A DNA stretch of 64,000 nt, from positions 1,798,001-1,862,000 of the forward strand of contig JADWQD010000007.1 of NCBI GenBank assembly GCA_016110215.1. Reading direction: 5' to 3'. Numbering within the stretch: the stretch's first letter is position 1; every line of letters begins with the position of its first letter. The notes under the pieces were generated by a model, which did not search any database, was not told the origin of the DNA, and saw only the letters and a program-made list of their open reading frames with translations. This DNA is from Capronia americana. Taxonomy: Eukaryota; Ascomycota; Eurotiomycetes; Chaetothyriales; Herpotrichiellaceae. This document shows, one piece after another, positions 30,909-40,374 of this stretch. Both the position numbers and the translations under genes were made by a program.

Positions 30909-31808
30909 ATGGCCGAGTATGCTTGGAAGAGAATCGAGGTAGCAACGACATCGACGAGACCGGATTTCCGCGCCCGACAATTGAAAGACGTTTGCTGCTG
31001 GCCGATCATCCTCATCTGGGTCTTCGTTCTCCTATTGACGAACTTCTCGACAGCTTTCATTACATGGGCAATGTCCCATGACCGGTCGATCTTGGTGTAT
31101 TGTGAGTACCATCATACATGATCTGCCTGAACTCGGCTCACTCAAACAATCTACGAGAAGCTCCTGCGAACAAAGCCATCGAATACGAAGTTCACACTTT
31201 CAGCTCTAGCTCGGTCCAAGAGCCAACGATCTATCTCGGCCCCCCAAATGACGATGTAGACAGAGCTTGGGAGGATATCTACGACGGTTAGGAACTCATT
31301 GGGACGTGAAGGTCGCTACTCACAATTTCGTAGCTTACCAGCGCACTCGAATCGACGCCGCCTCGGCCGCGAAACTTCCGAATCAAACGGCCGGTATTGG
31401 CGATGATCCCGGACACTATTTGATCACGCTGGACGTGTTCCATCAGCTACATTGTCTTGATTACGTGAGAAAGCGGTTGTATCCCTCGCGGTACAACACA
31501 TCGTCCGACTTGGCGGTAGGCAGAAACGGGCCCCGAGCCCTTGAGATCGAACACACTGGTAGGTTCAATGCAGAGAGGTGTATTGCCTGATATGGAGACT
31601 GACTTGTTCCTCCTTAGAGCACTGTATTGATACTATACGTCAGTCGCTTCAGTGTTCGGCAGACATTATCCCAGTGCTTTACAAGTGGGATGGATTTGTC
31701 GGCGAAGTCAAGGGGGATGCCAGGACAGTACATACATGCCGCAACTTTACCAAGATTCAGGAGTGGGCCGCCGCACATAAGGTCAGACATCAGATAGACA
31801 AGGTCTAA
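30909..31808 (+). CDS. UstYa-family (DUF3328) oxidase, copy B
   Basis: Four exons (30909-31101, 31161-31286, 31334-31558, 31618-31808) give 244 residues. A signal anchor occupies about 33-54 (CWPIILIWVFVLLL). The lumenal start has the family's SPANKAIEYEVHTFSS and IYLGPPNDDVDRAWEDIY. The first motif is LDVFHQLHCLDYVRK and the second EHCIDTIRQSLQCSAD, followed by HTCRNFTKIQEW. Both His-Cys motifs thought to bind the metal are intact, so the enzyme looks functional. Intron 2 is only 47 bp and uses a weak GTTAGG donor; the others have GTGAGT and GTAGGT. The gene points toward the precursor gene, 0.95 kb downstream. UstYa enzymes usually act in combinations on one precursor, which fits the four copies here. 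Confidence 0.87.
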
Positions 31809-32757
31809 GACTTGTGTGCGATCGGGTCATGTTGAATGATAAATTGAATTTCACATCTCTTTCCGCGCTTGATCCCCGTTACGGAGTAGGAAATGCGTAG
31901 TGTGCGTGATATGCGCCGCCTAACATAGCTTATACGGCGTCGCATTTACTTCCATTGACGCAATCAAACAATGACAGCTCTTGAGCATTAATTTCTCGCG
32001 CTCGGCAGTAGTACGGATGTCATCTCATCCCAACTCGGTGTCGTGGCCGAGATGCTACGGCGACGCGCTCTTGAGCTCGGTAGCTCAATGATGGAGAAGT
32101 GGCGGTGCTAGATCAACAAGCTATTGCTGTTTACAGAACGACCAACGACCTCTACCGAGGGCTGACAACCGGTGATTGACATCCCCTCGGACTGGGAGGC
32201 CGAGAACCATCTGAGGGTTGCGAAGCTCTCTCGAATTTAGGTACCCTTTGCCGACTGCAAATGCGCAAAGAATGTCTCCAGCGTGCCCACACGACAACAC
32301 AGTACAGACTCGGGGTTCCTCGCTTCGGTCGGCTGAGTAGAGTAAGCCGAGTCGACTCCACATATGCACTCGTTTCCGACCGAAACGGATGGTGAGTTGA
32401 TCTTTTGCCTGTTCCTGTTGCGAGTCCAGGATACGATGTCGAGATCGCATCTCATCTCATCGTCATGCGAGGGCGAGCGGTCTCGCTTCTGTATCTCCTG
32501 TCCGATCTCGATTCCGAGAGATGGGAAGCGAAAGTTAGGGGTCGCATGTCGGGTTTTCGCACAGGAGGACGCTCTGTCGTCGATCGGGCGCAGTATAAGA
32601 ACGTAGAGAAAGCCCGCTTCATTCACAAAATCATCACGCAGCAATCCAGCCATCTGAGCAATCCGGCAAAGGCAACCATCCCACCGAACAGTCCACAGCA
32701 ACCACAACAAGTCATCCAAAAGCCTCATTTCGAGACATCCACTCCAACTCATTCAAG
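31809..32757. other. Upstream region of the repeat precursor
   Basis: This 949-bp interval lies between UstYa copy B and the precursor gene in the same orientation. The last 200 bases are A/C-rich with many CAA, typical of an ascomycete leader of a strongly expressed secreted protein. No other coding region is convincing. Confidence 0.45.
32594..32599 (+). promoter_or_regulatory. TATA-like box of the precursor gene
   Basis: A TATAAG hexamer in a GC-rich surround lies about 160 bases before the precursor ATG. It is well placed for a transcript with a leader of about 130 bases. The call is from sequence only. Confidence 0.4.
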
Positions 32758-33363
32758 ATGAAGGGACTTTTCACCACCATCTCCCTCACCATGGCGCTCT
32801 CTGCCTCCGTCCTCGCCGCTCCTGTCGATGGACCGTTCATGGCTCGCTCCCTCGAGGTCAGAAAGGAAGAAACCGGCGAAGGCCCAGCTGGCATCTGCTT
32901 CGGAGGATGCGGCCCGGGGGTCATCAAGCGTGAGCCTGAGCCTGTGGCTGCGCCAGAGCCGGTCCCTGAGCCCAAGGAAGAGACCGGTGAAGGCCCAGCT
33001 GGTATCTGCTTCGGCGGATGCGGCCCGGGGGTCATCAAGCGCGAGCCCGAGCCTGTGGCTGAGCCGGAGCCGGTCCCTGAGCCCAAGGAAGAGACCGGTG
33101 AAGGCCCAGCTGGTATCTGCTTTGGTGGCTGCGGTCCCGGTGTCATCAAGCGCGATCCCGAGGAAACCCCCGTCGCTACCATCTACAGCCTGCCAAACCC
33201 CACCCCAATTGCGACTCTGTACAGCGTTGTCGCACCCCTTCCCACCCACGTGCACCTCCCCAGAGACCCATCGCCGGTCACCGTCTGGGAACACCCTACT
33301 CCCACCCCGGTTGCGACCGTTTACTCCATTGAGCCAGCCAAGCCCATCGCCACGGCGGCTTAA
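32758..33363 (+). CDS. Secreted repeat precursor of a candidate RiPP (Kex2-processed)
   Basis: The 201-residue protein has a signal peptide (about 1-20, LFTTISLTMALSASVLA). It then has three copies of a segment that reads KEETGEGPAGI, CFGGCGPGVIKR, the first two separated by 14-residue Glu/Pro/Val spacers; the repeat period is 37 residues. Each copy ends in Lys-Arg (57-58, 94-95, 131-132), the Kex2 site. Cleavage and basic-residue trimming would release peptides ending GPGVI with two cysteines three residues apart. This matches the design of ustiloxin/dikaritin precursors, where leader, repeated core and KR sites lie in one secreted protein, and it sits between UstYa genes. The tail (133-201) has no KR and carries a different repeat, TP(V/I)AT(I/L/V)YS. 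The final product and its activity are unknown; it could also be an unmodified repeat peptide. One exon, clean ATG (CAAGATGA). Confidence 0.88.
   Translation: MKGLFTTISLTMALSASVLAAPVDGPFMARSLEVRKEETGEGPAGICFGGCGPGVIKREPEPVAAPEPVPEPKEETGEGPAGICFGGCGPGVIKREPEPVAEPEPVPEPKEETGEGPAGICFGGCGPGVIKRDPEETPVATIYSLPNPTPIATLYSVVAPLPTHVHLPRDPSPVTVWEHPTPTPVATVYSIEPAKPIATAA
32863..33153 (+). repeat. Tandem 111-bp coding repeat of the precursor core
   Basis: Units begin at 32863, 32974 and 33085; the third is complete through its Lys-Arg only. Units 1 and 2 are nearly identical in DNA. Unit 3 differs at several third positions in the core (for example TTC to TTT, GGC to GGT, CCG to CCC) without changing a residue. 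The core therefore looks maintained by selection rather than merely freshly duplicated. Confidence 0.9.
33166..33327 (+). repeat. Degenerate TPxATxYS repeat in the precursor tail
   Basis: Residues 137-144, 149-156 and 183-190 read TPVATIYS, TPIATLYS and TPVATVYS. A fourth related segment is SPVTVWEH at 172-179. Each contains an aromatic residue flanked by small or branched side chains and lies in Pro-rich sequence without dibasic sites. Confidence 0.8.
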
Positions 33364-34532
33364 GTGTCCGACGCCTGACGACGGCCTACTACGGCAGCTC
33401 CAGCAGAGCACACGGAGCTGTCGCTGAAGTCGGTCCGGAACAAAAGGACGGGAGAACGAATCCAAGACCCAGAGAAATGGTCGGGAAGGAAAAAAGCAGC
33501 CCGGAAGAAGAAAATCGGGTATGATTCAGTATGATGATCACGACGACAAAAAGTCCAGTCAAGAGGCCGGATTATCGTCCACCTCAGAGGCTCTAATATC
33601 TAGCAGCGTTTCTTGTCTTTCGTTAGTAATGAACAGAACACATAGAATATAGAACATAGAACATAGATGGAAATAATGATACACTTTCACATCATCTCAT
33701 CTTTGGCACCTGGAAAGGAAAGTCACAGGCCCTCCAATCCAAGCTTTTGAATTGCGACTTATCATTTCAGTCGCCATTTTCTCTCTCATTTCGACACAGC
33801 CGCAACGAAAAATAAACGAGAAGTAGATTGTTTCCGCCTGAGTTGCACTGCGAAATGGTCCGGAAATATTACCTGAGCCTAGAAAGCATCCGACGCACTC
33901 TTGGAAACATGTCGGTTTCGCAGCGTCCGGGCTGAGTCCAAATCTGGGGTGAGAAAGGTGACTGAATTGCCTTCAGAGGAAGCAACAGTATCTCAACAAG
34001 GTTTCGACAAGCGATGTTCTTGGGTGGATAGAGTCGGTCTTTCAGGTCAGAAGAAAGGGAGTCGGAAAGAGATGAAGAACGCGTCGTTACGCGTCGTGCG
34101 GAGTTAGGCCTATGACGACACGCGATATTGCTTCTAGGAAAACAGGGTGACAGGATCACCTCGCGCCTCTTGAATGCCGCTTTTTGTCGTCTGTTGTACG
34201 CTTCCTGCTTATCAAAGGCGACCTCTCAGGCCGGGCGTCGAGGTTTGCAAGGCGCTAAACCGCCAAGATACCGCCTCCGAAGCCCCTGAGGCCCCCCTCC
34301 GCCTAGGCTTCACCGTTGTGGAAAGTGAGCAGACTCTATTGGCTACAAGCACTCATATCAGACCGTGGCGGACGCCTGCTCCTTTGCGTAAAAGCGGTCT
34401 CTCGCTCTCCTTGAGACTGCGCTGCCACGACACCGTGGCGTGAAGTCGACATGTCAGCGTGCTTCGATCTATGCTCTGATGAGATGCATTGATCCTCTAG
34501 TAGTCCACATAACCTTCGCATCATCTGCTATC
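33364..34532. other. Intergenic between the precursor and a HET-domain gene
   Basis: This 1.17-kb stretch contains the precursor 3' region, with repeated AGAACATAGA near 33636-33668, and the promoter of the HET gene. No additional gene is recognised. Confidence 0.45.
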
Positions 34533-36853
34533 ATGCCCAAAGTCAAACCTCTTCAAAGTTTAGAAATCCAACGGGAGACTCGCTGCCTTCGTTGCCGCAA
34601 AATCGACATAGAACAGCTCCTTGGGACGGACGAAGTTGGGGAAGGTATTAATCTGGGACGTTACGCCGACTTGCTCCCCAGCCTCAGCCCTAATTGTCCG
34701 TTGTGCTGCATCTTTCGAAGACTGCTGCCGTCAACTCTGCAAGTCAGATACGAGGACGTTTTCCTCATTCCCGAATACGCCTTAAAGCGACTTGAACCAG
34801 GTCTCTCCTTCGACGCAGAGCGACTGGGCAGCCATCACAAGGCCCTAAACCTCCTTTACCTAGGTCAACGCATTCAAGAATCTGGGCGGACGAGGCTGCA
34901 GCATTGTCATGAGGTCCATGAGGCCATGGGCCTGGCCAGTTGCCCACCCGTCGGTGAGCTATCGGCCGGGAAGTCCATGGCGGTGCGCAAGGTAAATCCC
35001 AAGCAGATGGACGAGAAGGTCATTCGGCATTGGCTAGACGAGTGCCACAAAGATCACATGGAGACCTGTAAATCGACGATAGGATTGACAGCAAAACCAA
35101 AACGGTTGATCGATGTTCAGAGCCGGCGTGTGGTACCATTTCCCAAGGGTAGAGACGTGCAATACTTTTGCTTGAGTTACGTCTGGAGCAATGTTTGGGG
35201 CTCAACAAGTCAACCCTGGGCCAATGTGGCTCGAGGCTTAGGAATACTGCCTACGACGATCGAAGATGCCATGGAGTTTGTGCTCATTATGGGAAAACAA
35301 TATTTATGGGTCGATTCGGTAAGGCCGCTCCTCCCTTTTGTGTTGAGCGTTCGCGCCAGGTCGGAGAGGCTAAGACTTGTCCGCAGCTATGCATTGCTCA
35401 GAACAATGCGAAGGAATTGGAGCATGAGCTCGGAATCATGTGCGACATCTTTCGAGGGTCTTGGGCGACTATCGTTGTTATGGATGTTAAGTCTTCCTAC
35501 GATGGTCTCCCTCGAGTGCGACCAGGAAGACACCCGAAACTTGACAAGTTCGACGGTCAGTATGAAGTCAGCATTGGCCATTTCAGTCTTCGGACTGTTC
35601 TTCCTACGTTGCGCCAACAACTGGAGAAGTCGCCATGGGCTACTCGAGCATGGACCTACCAAGAAGCCATTCTTTCTCCGCGCTGTCTTTTCTTCACCAG
35701 CGATCAGGTCTATTTCGAATGCAATCGCCATCAATGTTGCGAGTCTCTCGACGAGACGAACTCAGCTGCACACCACTGGCCTCATAATAAGAGGATGGAA
35801 CTCCTCCACAGCTGCATCTGCCACGGCAATCCCACTAATGTCTTTGGCACTGGCTTGTTTCGTGATCCTCTATCGATGATAAAGGATGGATCCGCAGTAA
35901 CGAAAACTAGGCTTCTGAAGTTCGACGAAATGATTTGCGCCTATTCTGTCCGCAATCTGACTTATGCTACCGATCGGTCGAATGCCTGTACCGCTTTGCT
36001 GCAGAGATTTCAGCAGCATTCGTTCCCGGATGGTTTTTCCTGGGGCATTCCCATCGAGGCCATGCGCGCTGGGTTGCTTTGGTGTCACAAGTCTACAGCC
36101 TTGCGCCAACCGGACTTCCCCTCCTGGTCGTGGCTAGGCTGGGAAGGAGAGTTGGAGGCGGCAGTCGGTTTCAACAGCGGTCGACACATGGGCACCAAAT
36201 ATAGCCCTCCGTTTAGTGCCTGGAGATACAAGCAACCCGGGATCATAGCGAGATTAATGCGAGCTGGAGCCCTGAAGAAGCTGACGCAAAAGCAATACAA
36301 TGTCGCCACCTTTGACTGCGAGCCTTGGTCTGGCGCTATCAGGGGCATGAGCGATCGAAAGCAATATCTCAGCAGCATGCCCTCCAACATTGACACACGT
36401 GCGTTCCAGCCACAGAAACTGGCCATGGTTCTCTTCATCGAAGCCGTTCTGTTCGAACCGAAACTATCCCTTATTACTGGAGAAAACAAAGACTTACTCG
36501 GTGAATCAAGTTTCGAGTGTGCGATCAATGGTTGGCCTTGTATTTTGAATGCGTACGATCTATTTGCGAAGCAAAAACTTCAATTTCGCCCTCCCAACGT
36601 CGGTCTCCTGCTCGTCGAAAAGAGGGGATTCCGCGGGCTGCCTATGCTTTGGACTTATGAATTTCTTGTGCTTGAGTGGAGTAAGACACCTCCAGTCAAA
36701 GGGAAAATCGCACGTGCGAAGAGGATCGGCAGGGCGACACTCACTCTTAACTTCTCTGCGGGACGCCGCCCTAGAGTTGGTAACTTCTCAGATGCCGTGT
36801 CCGGTGTGTTTGATAAGAAGTGGACCAGAATGGTGACCGTCGCAATTGAGTAG
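34533..36853 (+). CDS. HET-domain (heterokaryon incompatibility) protein inside the RiPP-like cluster
   Basis: Two exons (34533-35318, 35387-36853) join across a 68-bp intron (GTAAGG, CCGCAG) that falls inside the HET domain and restores LWVDS-LCIAQNN. The product is 750 residues. The N-terminus has a Cys-rich patch (RCLRCRKID, LSPNCPLCCIF). The HET motifs are YFCLSYVWSNVWG, YLWVDSLCIAQ and WATRAWTYQEAILSPRCLFFT, in the usual order. The long C-terminal part contains PDFPSWSWLGWEGE, common in stand-alone HET proteins, and no NACHT or WD repeats. HET domains trigger cell death in non-self recognition; whether this one relates to the peptide pathway is unknown. In-frame ATGs also exist at 34479; 34533 (MPKVKPLQ) is preferred. 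Confidence 0.88.
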
Positions 36854-37034
36854 TTTTCGCGCCTGTTCTTCCTCCCCTTCTCGAATCGTTTCAAGGATAA
36901 TACTGTACTCAGTCGAGCCAGCCTAGCAAAAGCGGCGTGATGTCACGTAGGCTAGAAGGGGGACGGGCGTCGAGATTCCGGTCGTGAAACATTTAATGAG
37001 ACGGGCTAATCACTGTCTGTTCCGGCACAGCTAA

Positions 37035-38121
37035 CTAAGCAGGGTTCTTCGAGATTGACCTTCCATCGATCCAATTGTGAATGGGCCCGGCGTCCCTACA
37101 AGTGTGCATCTGATCCTGATCCGCGTGCAGCATGTTCCCGTTCACGAGCCATCGCTTCGGAATGGGCGTGAGATCCATGTGGCAGAGAAGCGACTGCCTC
37201 AGAAGCTCGACACAATGGTCTGTTGTGCCCAGTCAGTCGTGATTCTCAATTCTTACCTTACAGGAAGTCTTACCTAGATGCAGCCGGTCCCCTGCCATGC
37301 CCGGCATGATTGGACTCGTCCGGTCGTATACGATATTCGTGTAATACTCCCGATCCAGTGCCTGTCGGATATAATTCTATCGCAGATTAGCAGACAGGCA
37401 CGCCTTAGGTATCGAGTGGGAAACATACCAGACAGTGCAAGTCGTGATAGCCGCTCGGTCTGCCACGGTGGTTCGACAAATCAGCAGTTGCTTCGAGGCA
37501 CGACAGAGTCTGTAAGGACGAGCGGATACATACTCGATCCACACGCGACCATGCTCATAGTCTTCCTCGCTCAACTCCAGGCCGAGACTTTCAGCTTCGT
37601 CCGGATAAAACCCAGCAAAGCGAGCTGCTTTTTCATCAGCCATCCAGTGTCTTGCGGTACAGGCGCACATAGCGGACTTACGGATGAGCAACGAGTCCCA
37701 TGCACGGTCGATCTCTGGGCTGGGCTTTCCCACATATATCGGCTCGCTGTGGTTTCGACTCAGCCTCCAAATCCCGTCGTCGTCGACGCGAAATGAGCCG
37801 TGGAACTGAACATGTTTCAGGCGGATCAAGGGCTTCGTCTCGTCTTCTCTGTCATCAGCTCAAGTGCTGCAACTGTATGGGAAACTTGTCGCACTGACAT
37901 GTTTCTGTGGCAAATCCTCCTTCATAAGAACCCCAGCCATGGTGTACGCCGGGCCCTTGGCGATGCTGCCACATTACTCGTATCATCAAGAGGGAGAGGA
38001 GAACAACCAACGCCCACAAGAGATGCAGTCTTTTGCATGATCTTTTCTGCGGGTGCTTCAACACGGCTTCATCGTCGTCGAGCTTGACTTCTGAATATCC
38101 GCGTGACGAGGAGACCATCAT
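37035..38121 (-). CDS. UstYa-family (DUF3328) oxidase, copy C (HDLHC variant)
   Basis: Six exons read on the minus strand: 38121-37899, 37843-37682, 37627-37534, 37459-37429, 37376-37274 and 37219-37035, giving 265 residues. Signal anchor at about 31-50 (LHLLWALVVLLSLLMIRVMW). Lumenal part: WGSYEGGFATE, then FHGSFRV and YVGKPSPEIDRAWDSLL. The first motif is GYHDLHCL-NYIRQAL with the conserved Gln replaced by Asp, split by an intron right after HDLHCL. The second is DHCVELLRQSLLC, followed by MHTCRD. All other hallmarks are kept, so the gene looks active. A 31-base exon encodes the first motif. The second intron (54 bp, in-frame) could be retained in principle but has a perfect GTAAGT donor. 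It is divergent from copy D. Confidence 0.82.
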
Positions 38122-38543
38122 GGTGATTTGGTGGCGTAAGTTTCTCGACTGAAAAATCGGCGCTGAGGGGGGAGTCGAACTCGGGAAATGCGTTGCTAAT
38201 ATGGCAGATTTGCTCCACAGACAAAGACGGCTCGCTTTTGCTTCGTACAATTCGGATTCCCCGTCAGATGCTCACCTCGCGCTCAGGTCCCGCAGACTAC
38301 TCCGTACAAGCCTTATCATGGGCATTCGGTTTCGCGCAATGGATCCGAGCAAGTGCCACATTTCCCACTTACTGCCACGAGCTACGACTATGCTGGAGCG
38401 TGACACATGACACGACCACGGCATCGACATAACTAACACAAAGCACTCTCTACACGTCCGACTCTCTCAACTCTTCGCGCGCGCCAGCAGAATATCACAT
38501 CGCCAACGCCTCGGGCAAGTCGGGAAAGTATTGTCCCATCAGA
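38122..38543. promoter_or_regulatory. Bidirectional promoter between UstYa copies C and D
   Basis: Copies C and D start back to back across 422 bp, repeating the arrangement of copies A and B. A TACTCCGTA element is at 38298-38306. No TATA box is obvious. Confidence 0.5.
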
Positions 38544-39554
38544 ATGGTCCAGCCTCTGGAATCCCCAGAATTAGAAGCACTTCAGGTCCGGTGGAGGTTA
38601 GCGCAGCAGGAGGAAAGAGGAGGTCCTGCTTCGAATTTGAAGGTTTGCGGTATTCTCCTCGGCGCTTTGGTGGCGGCGAGTGTGGTATTTTTGGGCATTT
38701 GGGCGATCTTCAAGAGCGCTCTGAATGAGTCGGTCGCGTACCGCGACAGTCCCATCGACGGAACGATGAGTAAGTCCGCCCGCTGTTCGCTTTCGACACC
38801 TTCGAGCTCAACCATGTCAACAGTTCCCATTGTCTGGAAACAATTCAATGAAGACGTCCGCTTTGCGGATCCACCATCAAATGCATCAGACAAAGCGTGG
38901 AGCCAACTGCTGCCCTGTACGTGCTTGGATCCTTCTCCTGCTCGCTATCCAATTATTGACCACTGACGCGGCATGTCCGTCCTTTGCGGACACAGATGGC
39001 CAGGGTTTCGTGAATGTAGACAACCCGCGACGATTCACAGATAGGCTGGGCATTCCAAGCGCTACTGTGGCGGGGAAAGAGTCGTATGGACTCTCCGTCT
39101 TCCACCAGCTTCACTGCCTGGCAAGTCAAACACGCCCACCGCTACTCCTCCTCTTGTTCTTCTTCTCTTCCTCCCTCTACAAAGCTACAGCGGCTTTCAC
39201 GCAGCTGGATCCGATGGGCTGTGAAAGAGGCTAACCGGTTGCATGTCGGCGGTACAGTACATCATTCGGAGTATCTTTTACACAAATCTCCCGTCCATTA
39301 CATTGCAGAAGCAAGAGACACAAGGGCATGCGGCGGAACACAACCTCGGCCACGCGAGACATTGCTTCGATTACCTCCGTCAAAGTATCATGTGTGCAGG
39401 CGACGTCTCGTACGAATCGGCCATCGTTTTGCCGGACGGGAAACTGATCGATGGGGTCGATGGTTGGGGTGACTGGCATATGTGCCGCAATTGGGATACC
39501 ATCTGGGAATACGCTGTCCAACACCGGGGTCAGAATTTCAGTGGAATTGTGTAG
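38544..39554 (+). CDS. UstYa-family (DUF3328) oxidase, copy D
   Basis: Exons 38544-38769, 38824-38916, 38996-39120 and 39258-39554 give 246 residues. The signal anchor is at about 35-57 (VCGILLGALVAASVVFLGIW). The lumenal part has RFADPPSNASDKAWSQLLP, then YGLSVFHQLHCL, and after the last intron YIIRSIF and RHCFDYLRQSIMC, ending in DWHMCRNWDTIWEY. Both metal-binding-type motifs are intact. The third intron, directly after HQLHCL, starts with GCAAGT rather than GT, a minor-class GC-AG donor, and is longer (137 bp). No in-frame GT alternative gives the family sequence. Together with copies A-C it flanks the precursor. Confidence 0.86.
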
Positions 39555-40374
39555 TGCGACGTCAAATGCAGAATTGAGCCAATTTCCTGATCGACATGTC
39601 GTCTTGCCTTATTTCCAGAGCTTCGTAAAGCCTATACTTCCAGGCTTAGTGGTACTCGTCCAAGTAGAGCATAACTGATAGAGACTCGCCTTGAGTTGAA
39701 GCCTCGCAAGTCGTCGGGCTCGGATCATCTCTGAACCCGCGTCGGTCACGGTGAGGCGTTGCGGTTCGGGTCGCGAGGTGAAGCCACAAAGTCGCACCAC
39801 AGAAATTACCCCGCCACGTCCCTCCGCTCACTTCGCCTTCACTTCTCATTCATTCGGGGCTTCGCGACTCTGCCAACAGACCCTCGCACACAACTGCGCC
39901 GCATACGCCGCGGGCGAATGCTAAAGACTGACCGTATCCTCTATTCTCTACACGAGCTAAAAAACGCCCAATCCGAGCATCATGTACCCCCCTGCCAGCA
40001 AACCGAAGGCTCGGCACGTGTCCGACAAGTTGGATTCGGCGGCAAACTGTAGCATCACAATCTCTCTCGGCATGACCCGGGACTCATCGCTTTCGTATCT
40101 TGATGCGAGCTCACTCCCAAGACTGGTTCCTGAGTGCCTGGACAGTTGGTGATCGTGCACACCTTCGCGAAGCTTGACAGACGTCGACCTGGACGTCTTC
40201 CGACTTTCGCGATGCATGATCATGCTTATGCCGTATTTTTCACCTGCCTTGTTCCTGCTTCTCGGAACTAGCAGACCATGCACGCGGGTCAGGCTATATA
40301 GAAACGAAGGCTGCTCTGACAACTAAGTCCAGGTCCCTCAGCCGAGCCCGCGTCCTCACCGTGCTGCAACAGAG
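39555..40374. other. Intergenic region right of UstYa copy D
   Basis: Only unsupported short frames occur in this 820-bp interval. It separates the four-UstYa core from the coiled-coil gene and may mark the right end of the core cluster. Confidence 0.45.

Noticed and set aside
32758..33363. Cell-wall or adhesin-type repeat protein instead of a RiPP precursor
   Set aside because: Not fully excluded, but there is no GPI signal or long Ser/Thr region, and the KR-bounded repeats between UstYa genes fit a processed peptide precursor better.
38145..38185. T-arm-like TTCGACTCCC on the minus strand resembling the 3' end of a tRNA
   Set aside because: The five-base T stem does not pair and no acceptor or anticodon arm can be found upstream; it also lies next to the UstYa C start.
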